From UBA1067 sp050874585 (GTDB lineage Bacteria > Verrucomicrobiota > Kiritimatiellia > RFP12 > UBA1067), in contig JBNMKZ010000032.1 of the NCBI GenBank assembly GCA_050874585.1, forward strand, positions 1-25,731: a stretch of DNA of 25,731 bases, written 5' to 3'. The notes under the pieces were generated by a model. The model ran no database searches. It was not told where the DNA came from and saw only the letters and a program-made list of their open reading frames with translations. Shown piece by piece: positions 7,934-15,811 of the stretch (within the stretch, counting starts at the first letter, position 1; each line of letters opens with the position of its first letter). Both the position numbers and the translations under genes were made by a program.

Positions 7934-9231
7934 GCGCGTTCCACGTTTCGACGCTCAAGCTCCTGGCGGTACGCCTCAGGCGAGAGCGGCCGACGGGCAA
8001 CGCCCGAACGAACGGCCGCCATGGCGACGGCAAATGAGACTTCGGTGAAAAGGCGGCGGTCGAACGGCTTCGGGATGATGTAGTTCGTCCCGAAGGTCAA
8101 GTCCTCACCGGGATAGAGTGCCTTCACATCCTCCGGCACGGGTTCCCGCGCCAACTTGGCAAGGGCCTCGGATGCCGCGACCTTCATTTCCGAGTTGATT
8201 GTCGTCGCACGAACGTCCAGCGCACCACGGAAGAGGTAGGGGAAACCGAGCACGTTGTTGATTTGGTTCGGATAGTCGCTCCGCCCGGTCACCATGACAT
8301 ACTTGCGCCCTTCCATCGCCTTGGCAACTTCCTCGGGGCGAATCTCGGGATCGGGATTGGCCATGGCGAAAATGGCGGGGAAGTCCCCCATCGCCTGCAC
8401 ATCCTCACCCGAAATCACATTCGCGGCAGAAACGCCGATGAAGACGTCGGCACCGGTCATCGCCTCGCGGCGCGTCAGCGTCTCGGGCACGGCGCGCGCA
8501 TGGACGCGATTCTGGGGCGGCAAGTCCGTGCGACTGGCCGCCAGGACACCGCGAATGTCAAACATCGTAATGTCCTTCACGCCAGCCGCCTTGAGCATAT
8601 CGGCGATGCGCGTCCCGGCCGCGCCGGCCCCGTTGATGACAATCTTCAGCTCTCCAAGCGTCTTCCCCTTCAGGTGGGCGAAATTCATCACACCGGCGGT
8701 TGCGATGACGGCCGTCCCCCACTGGTCGTCGTGAAAGACCGGAATGTCCAGCAGGCGGTCGAGCGTATCCTCAATCTCGAAACAGGCCGGCGCGGCAATG
8801 TCCTCCAGGTTGATGCCACCGTACTGCGGCGCAATCGCCAGCACGGCATCGATAACGCGCTTCGGGTCCGTCTTCCCGGTATCCTTGCCGTCCACGCGGC
8901 AGTGGTTGAGCGGAACGGGCCACGCGTTGACATCGGCAAACGACTTGAAGAGCACGACCTTGCCTTCCATGACGGGAATCGAGGCCGTTGCGCCGAGGTC
9001 GCCCAGCCCGAGAATCGCCGTACCGTCCGAGACGACGCCGACGAGATTGGCCTTGGAGGTGATGTCAAATACGGCGGACGGATTTGCCGCGATTTCCTTC
9101 ACGGCCTGCGCCACGCCCGGCGTATAGGCCAGGCAAAGGTCATCCTTCGTCTTGAGAGGCTTTGGGAGAGAGACGGCGACCTTGCCGCCCTCGTGATACT
9201 TGAGAATCGATTCCTTGCTATAGTTTGCCAT
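7930..9231 (-). CDS. Malic enzyme (oxidative decarboxylation of malate), short form
   Basis: The enzyme converts malate to pyruvate and CO2 with NAD or NADP. The product is 433 aa from the chosen start and lacks the C-terminal phosphotransacetylase-like domain of long MaeB proteins. Visible sites are YTPGV with the catalytic Tyr at 36, GDLGATASIPVMEGK with Lys 91, the metal ligands in FEIEDTLD (E154, D155) and HDDQWGT (167-173), the dinucleotide loop GAGAAG at 201-206, and ANPDPEI at 291-297. A longer in-frame start at 9294 overlaps the upstream gene. I chose 9231 because GAGGA lies six bases before it and the family begins there. It sits 22 bp after the WecA-like gene and overlaps polA by four bases. 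Cofactor preference cannot be read from sequence alone. Confidence 0.93.
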   Translation of the reverse strand: MANYSKESILKYHEGGKVAVSLPKPLKTKDDLCLAYTPGVAQAVKEIAANPSAVFDITSKANLVGVVSDGTAILGLGDLGATASIPVMEGKVVLFKSFADVNAWPVPLNHCRVDGKDTGKTDPKRVIDAVLAIAPQYGGINLEDIAAPACFEIEDTLDRLLDIPVFHDDQWGTAVIATAGVMNFAHLKGKTLGELKIVINGAGAAGTRIADMLKAAGVKDITMFDIRGVLAASRTDLPPQNRVHARAVPETLTRREAMTGADVFIGVSAANVISGEDVQAMGDFPAIFAMANPDPEIRPEEVAKAMEGRKYVMVTGRSDYPNQINNVLGFPYLFRGALDVRATTINSEMKVAASEALAKLAREPVPEDVKALYPGEDLTFGTNYIIPKPFDRRLFTEVSFAVAMAAVRSGVARRPLSPEAYRQELERRNVERA

Positions 9232-9253
9232 AAGAGTTCCTCTTCGCCTTGTT

Positions 9254-11155
9254 CTATTCGTCCAACAGTTCCCGTCCGGCGGACGGTTTCGCACCCGCCG
9301 CGATTTCCGACTCGTTCAGATTGAACAGCGTCACCCGCACACCCGTCGGCTTCAGCGTCTTGAGCACGATATCAAGCCAGTCCGGCGACAGTTCGCAGAC
9401 AATCACGACCGTATCGGCCTTCGTCTCACGCACAATCATCGGTGCCTGCAGAAGCGGACCAATGACCTGCACACCGCCAATGTAGCGGCCGCGCAAAGTC
9501 AGGTCGTCGTCAATGATGCCGACGATGAGCCGATTGCGCGTCGCCGCCCGCCGCACCAGTTCGCGGCGGAACGAACGGTAACGAAGCCCCGCCCCATAGA
9601 CCAAGATGCGCGACGTCTCGGACTCGACCTTCAGTCGTGAACCGTCCACCACATAGAAGACATCTCGCACGGCGCTCCTGAACAGGCGCGCAAAGCTAAG
9701 CACCAGAATCAGCAGGGCCGCAAACTCAAAGGTGAACGGAACAAGCATTTCGCTGTTAAGGCGCGGATGGTAGTAGACGATGACCGACCCCAACAATGTC
9801 CCAAGGATGCAGGCACCAGCAAGGGCAAGGTAGTTGGTCATCATGGCCCGCGACCAAATCGTCTGATAGACGCGGAAGCCCACAAGACAGACGAAAACGA
9901 GGAGAACGCGAATCGGCCATGCCCGCATAATCATGGTCCGGTTGACATCCAGCGAAAGGGACTTGCAGACAAGAAGGTAGACAAGCGAAATGACTACAAT
10001 GTCAAAGACAACCCACAGGGGGACCTCCAGGTGCGCGAGCCGCCGCCGGGTCGAAACGCGGCGGTCGTGCGCCATGGTATTGAGAAGCCGCCCGATATCA
10101 AAGAGTTCAATGCGGGCAATGTCCCGGAAGATGACAATCGCGGCAATCGTCAGAGCCAGCAGCCACAGGCCGCCAGACCGAGACCTGAGGACCATGCCGA
10201 CGAAGCCGATGCCCACCAGAAGAAAGGCGAACAGGTAGAGTATCCACGCGGCCTTGCGCTGATTCAGCCCAACCGCACGGAGGATGCGGTGATGCAGGTG
10301 ATCCTTATCCGCCGTCATCACCTGACCATCGCTCGCTCCCCGGTTCAGCAAGTGCCGCGTCGTTCGGCGCAAGATGGCCAGGGACGTATCGAAAATCGGC
10401 ACTCCCATCGCCAGCAATGGCACGCCAACGGAAACAAGATATGAATTCGGTTCGTGAGACAACAAGGGCAACGCCGACAACACAAACCCGATGAACATCG
10501 ACCCGCAGTCACCGAGAAAGACGGAGGCCGGATTGTAGTTGTAGCGCAGGAACCCAAGCAGCCCCCCCGCAAAGGCAAAGTAGAAAAGCGTCGCGGTTGG
10601 CCGCCCCGTCAGAATCAGCGCCCCCGCCATGCCAACCGTGGCAATAAGGGCAAGCCCGCTCGCGAGTCCATCCAGTCCGTCAATCAGATTGAAGGCATTG
10701 ACCGCCCCAACAATCCAGAAGACCGTCACGATTCCGTCAAGCCAAACGGGCATCACGGGAAAAATATCGCGAAAGCCAAGCCCGACCCACGCCCATGTCA
10801 GAACGGCAATGACGACCTGCCCGAGCAACTTGACCTTCGGCGGAAGCGAGAACTTGTCGTCGACAAGCCCCAAGAGGACAATGCCCGCCGCGAGGAGAAT
10901 CAGCTTTCCATACGCCGCCGCCGCGACAAAGGGAAACGAGGAAAAGCCCCACATCACGAGATACGACCCGACGACTCCGAGAAAAAGCGCAAGCCCGCCA
11001 CCACGCGGAATCGGCACCTTGTTGATTCGCCGCGCATCCGGCTTATCCACCATCCCCATCCGACGATTCAGTCCCCGGACAATCGGTGTCAGAAGAAGCG
11101 TCAAGGCAAGTGCCAAAACAAACGTAACCGCATAGGGCAACAGGACCTCAATCAC
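9254..11155 (-). CDS. WecA-like UDP-sugar:undecaprenyl-phosphate sugar-1-phosphate transferase with FlaA1/WbpM-type N-terminal module fused at its C terminus
   Basis: This is an inner-membrane enzyme expected to start a lipid-linked glycan by moving HexNAc-1-phosphate to undecaprenyl phosphate. Residues 1-345 are a multi-pass glycosyltransferase-4 domain with PIPRGGG at 48-54, the catalytic pair DD at 99-100, NAFNLIDGLDGLA at 153-165, FLGDCGS at 213-219 and HLHHR at 286-290. Residues about 375-495 add further membrane segments. They are followed by a Rossmann-like segment with VYGAG at 519-523 and GIIDDD at 546-551, the layout found at the N terminus of CapD/WbpM/PglF-type enzymes. The SDR epimerase/dehydratase domain that normally follows is absent, and the protein ends at 633. 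The start is GTG with AAGGAG eight bases upstream, and it overlaps the epsI stop by four bases (GTGA). The transferase assignment is firm; the role of the C-terminal module is unknown. Confidence 0.9.
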   Translation of the reverse strand: MIEVLLPYAVTFVLALALTLLLTPIVRGLNRRMGMVDKPDARRINKVPIPRGGGLALFLGVVGSYLVMWGFSSFPFVAAAAYGKLILLAAGIVLLGLVDDKFSLPPKVKLLGQVVIAVLTWAWVGLGFRDIFPVMPVWLDGIVTVFWIVGAVNAFNLIDGLDGLASGLALIATVGMAGALILTGRPTATLFYFAFAGGLLGFLRYNYNPASVFLGDCGSMFIGFVLSALPLLSHEPNSYLVSVGVPLLAMGVPIFDTSLAILRRTTRHLLNRGASDGQVMTADKDHLHHRILRAVGLNQRKAAWILYLFAFLLVGIGFVGMVLRSRSGGLWLLALTIAAIVIFRDIARIELFDIGRLLNTMAHDRRVSTRRRLAHLEVPLWVVFDIVVISLVYLLVCKSLSLDVNRTMIMRAWPIRVLLVFVCLVGFRVYQTIWSRAMMTNYLALAGACILGTLLGSVIVYYHPRLNSEMLVPFTFEFAALLILVLSFARLFRSAVRDVFYVVDGSRLKVESETSRILVYGAGLRYRSFRRELVRRAATRNRLIVGIIDDDLTLRGRYIGGVQVIGPLLQAPMIVRETKADTVVIVCELSPDWLDIVLKTLKPTGVRVTLFNLNESEIAAGAKPSAGRELLDE

Positions 11156-11739
11156 GGCAGGACTCCTTTCAGACGCTTCAGAAACGCGACGAACTGCGCC
11201 TCATCCGAGACGGAAGCATTCACGGAAACCATGACCCAGCGGTCAATCCGCCCCCGGAAGGTCCGATCCAGAATGTCGCGGAAGATGCGCTTCACGTGGG
11301 ATGACGTGCGATAGCCATCCTGATTTGCAAATGTGTAGGCGAAGCCGAGCGGCGCGGCATCCCGCCGTTCAAGGGTAATCAGCCGCCATTCAACGCCATC
11401 CACCTGGACGGTGTGCGGCCGCATCATCTGGTAGCCCTGCGAAGGAAGGCAAAGTTCAGGGCGATGAATCGAACTCTTGCTCCGCCCGCCGAGGACGGTT
11501 GAGACGAGATACCACTCGCCCCGCTCATCCGTGTAGTTGCGCTTGTTTAGTACCGTGTCGGATGGCAAAGTCGTCAGTTCGGCTTCCGTCGGGGGCACGG
11601 CTTCGCTTGTAAACCCGGACAACTCACCAAGGGCAATCGCAGGGGCCTCGGCCAGAATCGGGTCGACCGTCCGCGCCTGGTAACACATCAGACCAACCGT
11701 CAGGGCGCACATGAGCACAGGTATCAGAACGCGGCGCAT
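11152..11739 (-). CDS. epsI: EpsI-family exosortase-associated protein (DUF3485)
   Basis: EpsI proteins accompany exosortases in exopolysaccharide loci; their biochemical role is not settled. The 195-aa product has one N-terminal hydrophobic segment (about 4-20), consistent with membrane anchoring and a periplasmic body. The family signature HRPELCLPSQGY is at 92-103. The same frame is open 95 codons further upstream, but that part lies inside the exosortase gene in another frame and is not family-like. I therefore place the start at 11739, where TGATG joins the exosortase stop and this ATG by one shared base, with AAAGGGGG upstream. It is followed by a four-base overlap with the WecA-like gene, so all three are probably translated together. 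Confidence 0.88.
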   Translation of the reverse strand: MRRVLIPVLMCALTVGLMCYQARTVDPILAEAPAIALGELSGFTSEAVPPTEAELTTLPSDTVLNKRNYTDERGEWYLVSTVLGGRSKSSIHRPELCLPSQGYQMMRPHTVQVDGVEWRLITLERRDAAPLGFAYTFANQDGYRTSSHVKRIFRDILDRTFRGRIDRWVMVSVNASVSDEAQFVAFLKRLKGVLP

Positions 11740-12581
11740 CACTTGCCCCCTTTCGAGATGAGACGACTCGCGAGCAACATCAGCAGAATCGCGGCAAAAA
11801 AGACGACATAGCCCGAATAGTCGTGGTAGAAGCCCGTGGCGAAATCGGGCGAACACGTCGCCGCGACCGCCACAATCGTGAAGATGCGAACCACGTTCCC
11901 GAAAATGGCGATGGGAATTGAAAGCACGAAGAGCAGACCACGACGCAACCAGGTTGACTGGTAGAAGTAGGCGTACCCGGCCGTCAGGGCCATCAGCGCG
12001 AAGATGGAGCGCAAGCCACTGCACGGCTCGGCGACGTCAATCGCAAAAGACCCCGTCGATGACATCAGCATCGTGCCGCGCCGCAGGACATCGACCCCAA
12101 ATCCCTTCAGGACACCATACGCAACGGATGTCGCCAAAAGCCTCAGGTGAACCGTGATAACATCCAGAAATGTTGTCAGTGGCAGGCAAAAGAGCAGGAA
12201 CGCCGCCGGAAAGAGCACACGCATCGCCAGCTTCCGCCCAAAAAACGCCCACGGAATCGTCCAGCACAACCCGGCAAACGCCAGTATCTCAAAGCGAACC
12301 TGAAGGCCCCTCGCCCCCAACAGCCCCAAAAGAAAGAACGGAATGGAAAGGAAAACGCCCGCAAGGCTCGGATTCCCCACGCTCTCCGCAATCTGCCGCC
12401 GATCATTCCACAGCACATAGAGTGAAAAGAGCGGCACAAACCACCCGTAGGAAAGATCTTCCTCGACAGCCGAGAAGACGGCCGGGGCATGATCAGTCAG
12501 CAACAACCGAAACCCCCAGAGCATCGAAAGCATCGAAAGGGCGAAAAGAGCCACTCTTATCTTTAATTCACGCGAAACCAT
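11739..12581 (-). CDS. xrt: Exosortase (membrane transpeptidase-like protease)
   Basis: Exosortases are polytopic membrane enzymes thought to cleave C-terminal PEP-CTERM-type sorting tags. The 280-aa product has about eight hydrophobic segments and the three conserved catalytic positions: Cys 187 in EPCSGLRS, Arg 232 in GNVVRIF, and His 253 in FYHDYSGY. The FCLPL stretch at 131-135 is also typical. EpsI is a separate gene here rather than a fused domain. The gene is first in the long minus-strand block. No Shine-Dalgarno is visible before the ATG; an extended -10 lies seven bases away, so the mRNA probably begins at or next to the start codon. No protein encoded in this window shows a clear PEP-CTERM tail, so its substrate is unknown. 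The exosortase subtype cannot be assigned by eye. Confidence 0.92.
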   Translation of the reverse strand: MVSRELKIRVALFALSMLSMLWGFRLLLTDHAPAVFSAVEEDLSYGWFVPLFSLYVLWNDRRQIAESVGNPSLAGVFLSIPFFLLGLLGARGLQVRFEILAFAGLCWTIPWAFFGRKLAMRVLFPAAFLLFCLPLTTFLDVITVHLRLLATSVAYGVLKGFGVDVLRRGTMLMSSTGSFAIDVAEPCSGLRSIFALMALTAGYAYFYQSTWLRRGLLFVLSIPIAIFGNVVRIFTIVAVAATCSPDFATGFYHDYSGYVVFFAAILLMLLASRLISKGGK

Positions 12582-12588
12582 TGCCTAA

Positions 12589-12597
12589 ATTATACCA
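12589..12597 (-). promoter_or_regulatory. Extended -10 promoter (TGG TATAAT) of the exosortase block
   Basis: The minus strand reads TGGTATAAT, then TTAGGCA, then the exosortase ATG. With a standard -10 to +1 distance, transcription would start on or one base before the A of the ATG. No TTGACA-like -35 is present at normal spacing. Confidence 0.65.
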
Positions 12598-12707
12598 TAT
12601 TTCGTGAACTTCCGTCTGATTCAAGCACCCGCAGGGCGAAACACCGAATGGCGCGAGAGACGGTGAACCAAGAACGGACGCGGACTTCTCACGCCAAACG
12701 ACGCGGT

Positions 12708-13223
12708 TCAAATGGCAACATGGCGCAATTCGCGCCCGTCAAAGTAGCCGAACGACCGCGCCGACCCGCCCTTGGGGAGCGAAATCGAACCCGGATTGAA
12801 GATGGTCATACCGCACGGCAGTTTCTTCAGTTCCGGAATGTGCGTATGCCCGTGCGCCAGCACCGTTCCCATACCAAGCGGCGGCAAGTTGCGCTCGTTC
12901 CATCGGTGCCCGTGCGTGAGGAAGAATGTCACGCCATCGGCCTCTATTAAAGCGTAGTCGCTCATGATGGGGAACTCGACCATCATCTGGTCGACTTCCG
13001 CATCACAGTTGCCGCGCACGGCGACAATCCGGTCCTTGAGTCCGTTCAGGCGTTTCGCCACGGCGACGGGATCGTAGAAATTCGGCACGCCATTGCGCGG
13101 CCCATGATAGAGCAAGTCCCCCAAGAGCGCAATCTTGTCGTAGCCAAGCGATTCCGCCGCGGCCAAGGCGGCCTCAAGCGTGGAGGGCACGCCGTGGATG
13201 TCGCTGATGAAGACAATCCTCAT
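12708..13223 (-). CDS. yfcE: YfcE-type metallophosphoesterase (phosphodiesterase)
   Basis: This is a small cytoplasmic phosphodiesterase of the calcineurin-like superfamily. The 171-aa product shows the complete two-metal motif set: SDIHG at 7-11 (D8, H10), GDLLYHGPRN at 35-44 (D36), GNCD at 71-74 (N72), FLTHGH at 101-106 and GHTH at 125-128. NPGSISLPKGG near the C terminus is characteristic of the YfcE/MJ0936 branch. E. coli YfcE acts on model phosphodiesters and its physiological substrate is unknown. The start overlaps the upstream dehydrogenase stop by four bases (ATGA), with GGAGG ten bases before the ATG, so the two are co-translated. Why a polyol/uronate enzyme is paired with it is not clear. 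Confidence 0.92.
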   Translation of the reverse strand: MRIVFISDIHGVPSTLEAALAAAESLGYDKIALLGDLLYHGPRNGVPNFYDPVAVAKRLNGLKDRIVAVRGNCDAEVDQMMVEFPIMSDYALIEADGVTFFLTHGHRWNERNLPPLGMGTVLAHGHTHIPELKKLPCGMTIFNPGSISLPKGGSARSFGYFDGRELRHVAI

Positions 13224-14848
13224 GCAACCACATCCTCCGGCAACTCGGACTCAAGCAGTTTCCTCGCGGACCCGACGCCGCCAAGAAGACGGACGAAATA
13301 ACCCTCGACGCGATCCGCCAGTGGCGTTTTCGTCAAATCAGTACCGAAGACGGACGCATTCGAAAGAATGCCGCGCAACTCGCCGTGGTAAGAGGCCGGG
13401 TCATTCCAGACAATGCCTGCGAGTTTGCCCTGCAGTTCGTCCTTGAGAGGATCGGCCGAGACTTCCATCGGCTCCCCACGGTCGTTCACGGCGAGCAAGT
13501 AGCGCATCCAGCCGGCAAGTGCCAGGGGAATCGCGACGAGTGCATTCAGGTCGCGTCCCTGGGCCAGGTAGCTCTTGACAGTCTCGCCGAAGCGGACACC
13601 GACCTTCTGCGAGGTGTCGGTGGCAATGCGGCGGGGGTCGTCCGGCATGAACGGATTGGGCAGGCGCTCGTTGACGACCTCGTCAATGAAGGCACGCGGC
13701 GAAAGGATCTTCGGATCCACCACCACGGGCAAGCCCTCGACATAGCCAAGCCTCCTGACAAGCCGCACGATGTCGCGGTCCTTCATCTCCTCGCAGATGA
13801 GCGTATAGCCAAACAGGCATCCGTACATGCTCATCGCCGTGTGGAGCGGATTCAGGCACGTCGTCACCTTCATCTTCTCCGTCTTGTTCACCGTCTCGCG
13901 GTCCGTAAAGTACACCCCAGCACGGTCGAGCGGCGGACGCCCGTTCGGGAACTTATCCTCAATGACCAGGTACTGCGGCTTCTCCGCATTGACGAACGGC
14001 GCGATAAAGGTCTTTCGAGACGTCACAATCGGATCCATGCCCTCAATGCCGGCCTCCGCAAGTCCGGCCCGCACCCGCTCGTGCGGACGCGGCGTAATCT
14101 TATCAATCATCGACCAAGGAAAGGCCACACGCGAATCGTCCGTCAGGTAGGCGACGAAGTCGGACGAGACGAAACCGTTCGCTTCCCACGCACGGGCAAT
14201 CTCCAGGACGGCCGACATCAGCTTCTCGCCATTGTGCGAACAGTTGTCCATCGATACGACGGCAATTGGCGCTCCCCCCGCCTTGAACCGTTCGAGAAGA
14301 AGAGCGCAGACAATGGACATCACGTGCTTCGGTGCCTGCGGCCCCGCCTTCTCGTCCTCCTCAGCAACCGGCAGAAGCGCACCGTCCGTACGGCGCAACT
14401 GGTAGCCCTTCTCGGTAATCGTGAACGACACCATCCGCAAACTGGGCGCACGGAAGATTTCGCGGAAGCGTGCGGAAGCGGCCGCATTCGAGAAGTCGGC
14501 CTTCAGGGCCTCGGCGACCGAAGCCAGGACTTCACGCGTCGTCGTCCCATCGGGATTGAGCGTCACGTTCAGGGTCAAGTTGTCGAAATCCGAATAGATG
14601 CGGTCGATGATGTCGTAGTCAAAGGTATCGGCCGCGATGATCCCCGTCTGGACAAGACCAGCTTCCAGAAGCCGCTGGTTGAGGGACGCGATGAAGCCGC
14701 GGAAGATGTTGCCCGCACCAAAATGAATCCATTCGGGGGTGGCCGCCGTCGCCTTGCGAACCGCCGCGATGTCAAAAGTCGGCAACTTTACGCCCGCCGC
14801 CTGCCAGTCGGCGGCATTCCGTTCAATGGAGTCAAGATTCAGTCTCAT
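13220..14848 (-). CDS. Mannitol dehydrogenase family oxidoreductase, probable fructuronate reductase
   Basis: This is a long-chain polyol dehydrogenase family enzyme using NAD(H). Fructuronate reductase (UxuB, fructuronate to mannonate in hexuronate breakdown) is the best guess; mannitol 2-dehydrogenase or altronate/tagaturonate activity is possible. The 542-aa product has the Rossmann loop FGAGNIFRG at 43-51, SMDNCSHNGEKL at 199-210, and the catalytic Lys 327 with Asn 333 and His 336 in KVTTCLNPLH. It is slightly longer than the usual 480-500 aa. It heads a two-gene unit with yfcE. The start has AAAAGGAA about ten bases upstream and a 5' leader of about 37 nt from the TGATATAAT element. No uxuA, kdgK or uronate transporter is nearby. 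Confidence 0.87.
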   Translation of the reverse strand: MRLNLDSIERNAADWQAAGVKLPTFDIAAVRKATAATPEWIHFGAGNIFRGFIASLNQRLLEAGLVQTGIIAADTFDYDIIDRIYSDFDNLTLNVTLNPDGTTTREVLASVAEALKADFSNAAASARFREIFRAPSLRMVSFTITEKGYQLRRTDGALLPVAEEDEKAGPQAPKHVMSIVCALLLERFKAGGAPIAVVSMDNCSHNGEKLMSAVLEIARAWEANGFVSSDFVAYLTDDSRVAFPWSMIDKITPRPHERVRAGLAEAGIEGMDPIVTSRKTFIAPFVNAEKPQYLVIEDKFPNGRPPLDRAGVYFTDRETVNKTEKMKVTTCLNPLHTAMSMYGCLFGYTLICEEMKDRDIVRLVRRLGYVEGLPVVVDPKILSPRAFIDEVVNERLPNPFMPDDPRRIATDTSQKVGVRFGETVKSYLAQGRDLNALVAIPLALAGWMRYLLAVNDRGEPMEVSADPLKDELQGKLAGIVWNDPASYHGELRGILSNASVFGTDLTKTPLADRVEGYFVRLLGGVGSARKLLESELPEDVVA

Positions 14849-14892
14849 CAGTCAGATTCCTTTTCAATGTCTCAAAAAGATTGGTAGCAGGT

Positions 14893-14901
14893 ATTATATC
14901 A
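14893..14901 (-). promoter_or_regulatory. Extended -10 promoter (TGA TATAAT) of the dehydrogenase-yfcE unit
   Basis: The minus strand has TGATATAAT. Expected +1 is near 14886, giving a leader of about 37 nt that includes the Shine-Dalgarno. No -35 match is seen. It diverges from the tRNA-Arg promoter. Between them, GGCTTGC (14919-14925) and GCAAGCC (14942-14948) form a 7-bp inverted repeat that might be an operator. Confidence 0.6.
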
Positions 14902-14981
14902 AAAACCGCTTGCTCGTGGGCTTGCGCGGCGGCGCGCCCGTGCAAGCCGTGGCTCAATCCGCCCCCGAACCGACGAATTTT

Positions 14982-14990
14982 TGGTATAAT
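14982..14990 (+). promoter_or_regulatory. Extended -10 promoter (TGG TATAAT) of tRNA-Arg and rex
   Basis: TGGTATAAT lies on the plus strand 32 bases before the tRNA, with expected +1 near 14997. The sequence at the -35 position (CCCCCG) is unlike the consensus. The element faces away from the divergent dehydrogenase promoter about 90 bp to its left. Confidence 0.65.
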
Positions 14991-15022
14991 ACCGCCCAAT
15001 TCGCCCGACAGGGCAATCGGAT

Positions 15023-15099
15023 GGGATTGTAGCTCAACTGGACAGAGCGACGGTTTCCTAAACCGTAGGTTCCGGGTTCGATTCCCGGCAGTCCCACCA
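15023..15099 (+). tRNA. tRNA-Arg (anticodon CCU)
   Basis: A 77-nt cloverleaf with CCA encoded at 15097-15099. The acceptor stem pairs GGGATTG with CAGTCCC with one G-U pair. The anticodon stem is ACGGT/ACCGT with loop TTCCTAA, giving anticodon CCT (CCU), which reads AGG. The T arm is CCGGG TTCGATT CCCGG. rex begins 38 bases after the CCA and may share the transcript. Confidence 0.96.
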
Positions 15100-15137
15100 T
15101 TTCGCCTGAACGGCACCATTTCGGCATCGCTTTTACA

Positions 15138-15782
15138 ATGAAGAAGAAGGAACAGAGACCCAATCCTTTACCACTACCGACAATCCGCCGGTATCCAGTC
15201 TATCTTCGCGCCATCAAGGCCAAGATGGCCGGCGGCGAACTGCATGTCTCCAGCGCGGTTCTCGCCGAGGAACTGGGTCTCGACCCCGTCCTTGCCCGAA
15301 AGGACCTCGCCATGGCCGGCGTTCCCGGTCGCCCTCGCCGCGGATACCCCGCAAAGGCACTGAGCGAGGCCATCAACCGCGCGCTCGGCTGGGACAACGC
15401 GACGGACGCGGCACTTGTCGGTGCCGGCTCGCTCGGGTGCGCCCTTCTCGGCTACTCCGGGTTTGAGGAACAGAACCTGTCCATTACGGCCGCATTTGAC
15501 GCGGATGCCCTTCTCGTCGGCGAAACGATTCACGGCGTCAAGATTCGCCCGATGGACGAGCTCGCCCGCATCATCCAGCAGCTCCGCATCAAGATCGGCA
15601 TCCTGACTGTCCCCAGTACGGCGGCACAGGAATGCGCCAACGCGCTTGTCGCGGCGGGCATCAAGGGCATTTGGAACTTCTCCTCCATCCAGCTCTCCGT
15701 CCCACGCGGCGTAACCGTCCAGAACGTCGACCTTGCGCAGTCGCTTGCCGTCCTGTCCCACGCAATCGCCAGCGGAAAGTAA
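15138..15782 (+). CDS. rex: Redox-sensing transcriptional repressor Rex
   Basis: Rex represses fermentation and respiration genes and leaves DNA when the NADH/NAD+ ratio rises. The 214-aa product has the usual length. The N-terminal winged helix is about 12-75, with PTIRRYPVYLR at 14-24 and recognition-helix region LDPVLARKDLAMAG at 48-61. The Rossmann domain has LVGAGSLGCALLGY at 93-106, and GIWNFS near 177-182 is a family hallmark. The commonly seen glycine-rich GxxGxGY turn reads GVPGRPRRGY here. No strong Shine-Dalgarno precedes the ATG. I did not find a sequence resembling the usual Rex operator (TTGTGAA-n-TTCACAA) in the window, so its targets are probably elsewhere. It converges on the unknown gene at 15802. 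Confidence 0.93.
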   Translation: MKKKEQRPNPLPLPTIRRYPVYLRAIKAKMAGGELHVSSAVLAEELGLDPVLARKDLAMAGVPGRPRRGYPAKALSEAINRALGWDNATDAALVGAGSLGCALLGYSGFEEQNLSITAAFDADALLVGETIHGVKIRPMDELARIIQQLRIKIGILTVPSTAAQECANALVAAGIKGIWNFSSIQLSVPRGVTVQNVDLAQSLAVLSHAIASGK

Positions 15783-15784
15783 GC

Positions 15785-15811
15785 CTTCCGCGCGGCGGTT
15801 TTCACCGGAAG
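15785..15811. terminator. Weak hairpin between convergent genes
   Basis: CTTCCG at 15785-15790 pairs with CGGAAG at 15806-15811 just after the rex stop and overlapping the end of the opposing gene. The loop is GC-rich and contains TTTT. A bidirectional terminator is possible, but the stem is short. Confidence 0.3.

Noticed and set aside
6281..8083. 600-codon open frame antisense to polA
   Set aside because: Same reason: a shadow of polA, rich in Arg, His and Gln with no motif.
11740..12024. N-terminal extension of EpsI by 95 codons
   Set aside because: It lies inside the exosortase gene in another frame and is Arg/His-rich. The TGATG junction marks the real start.
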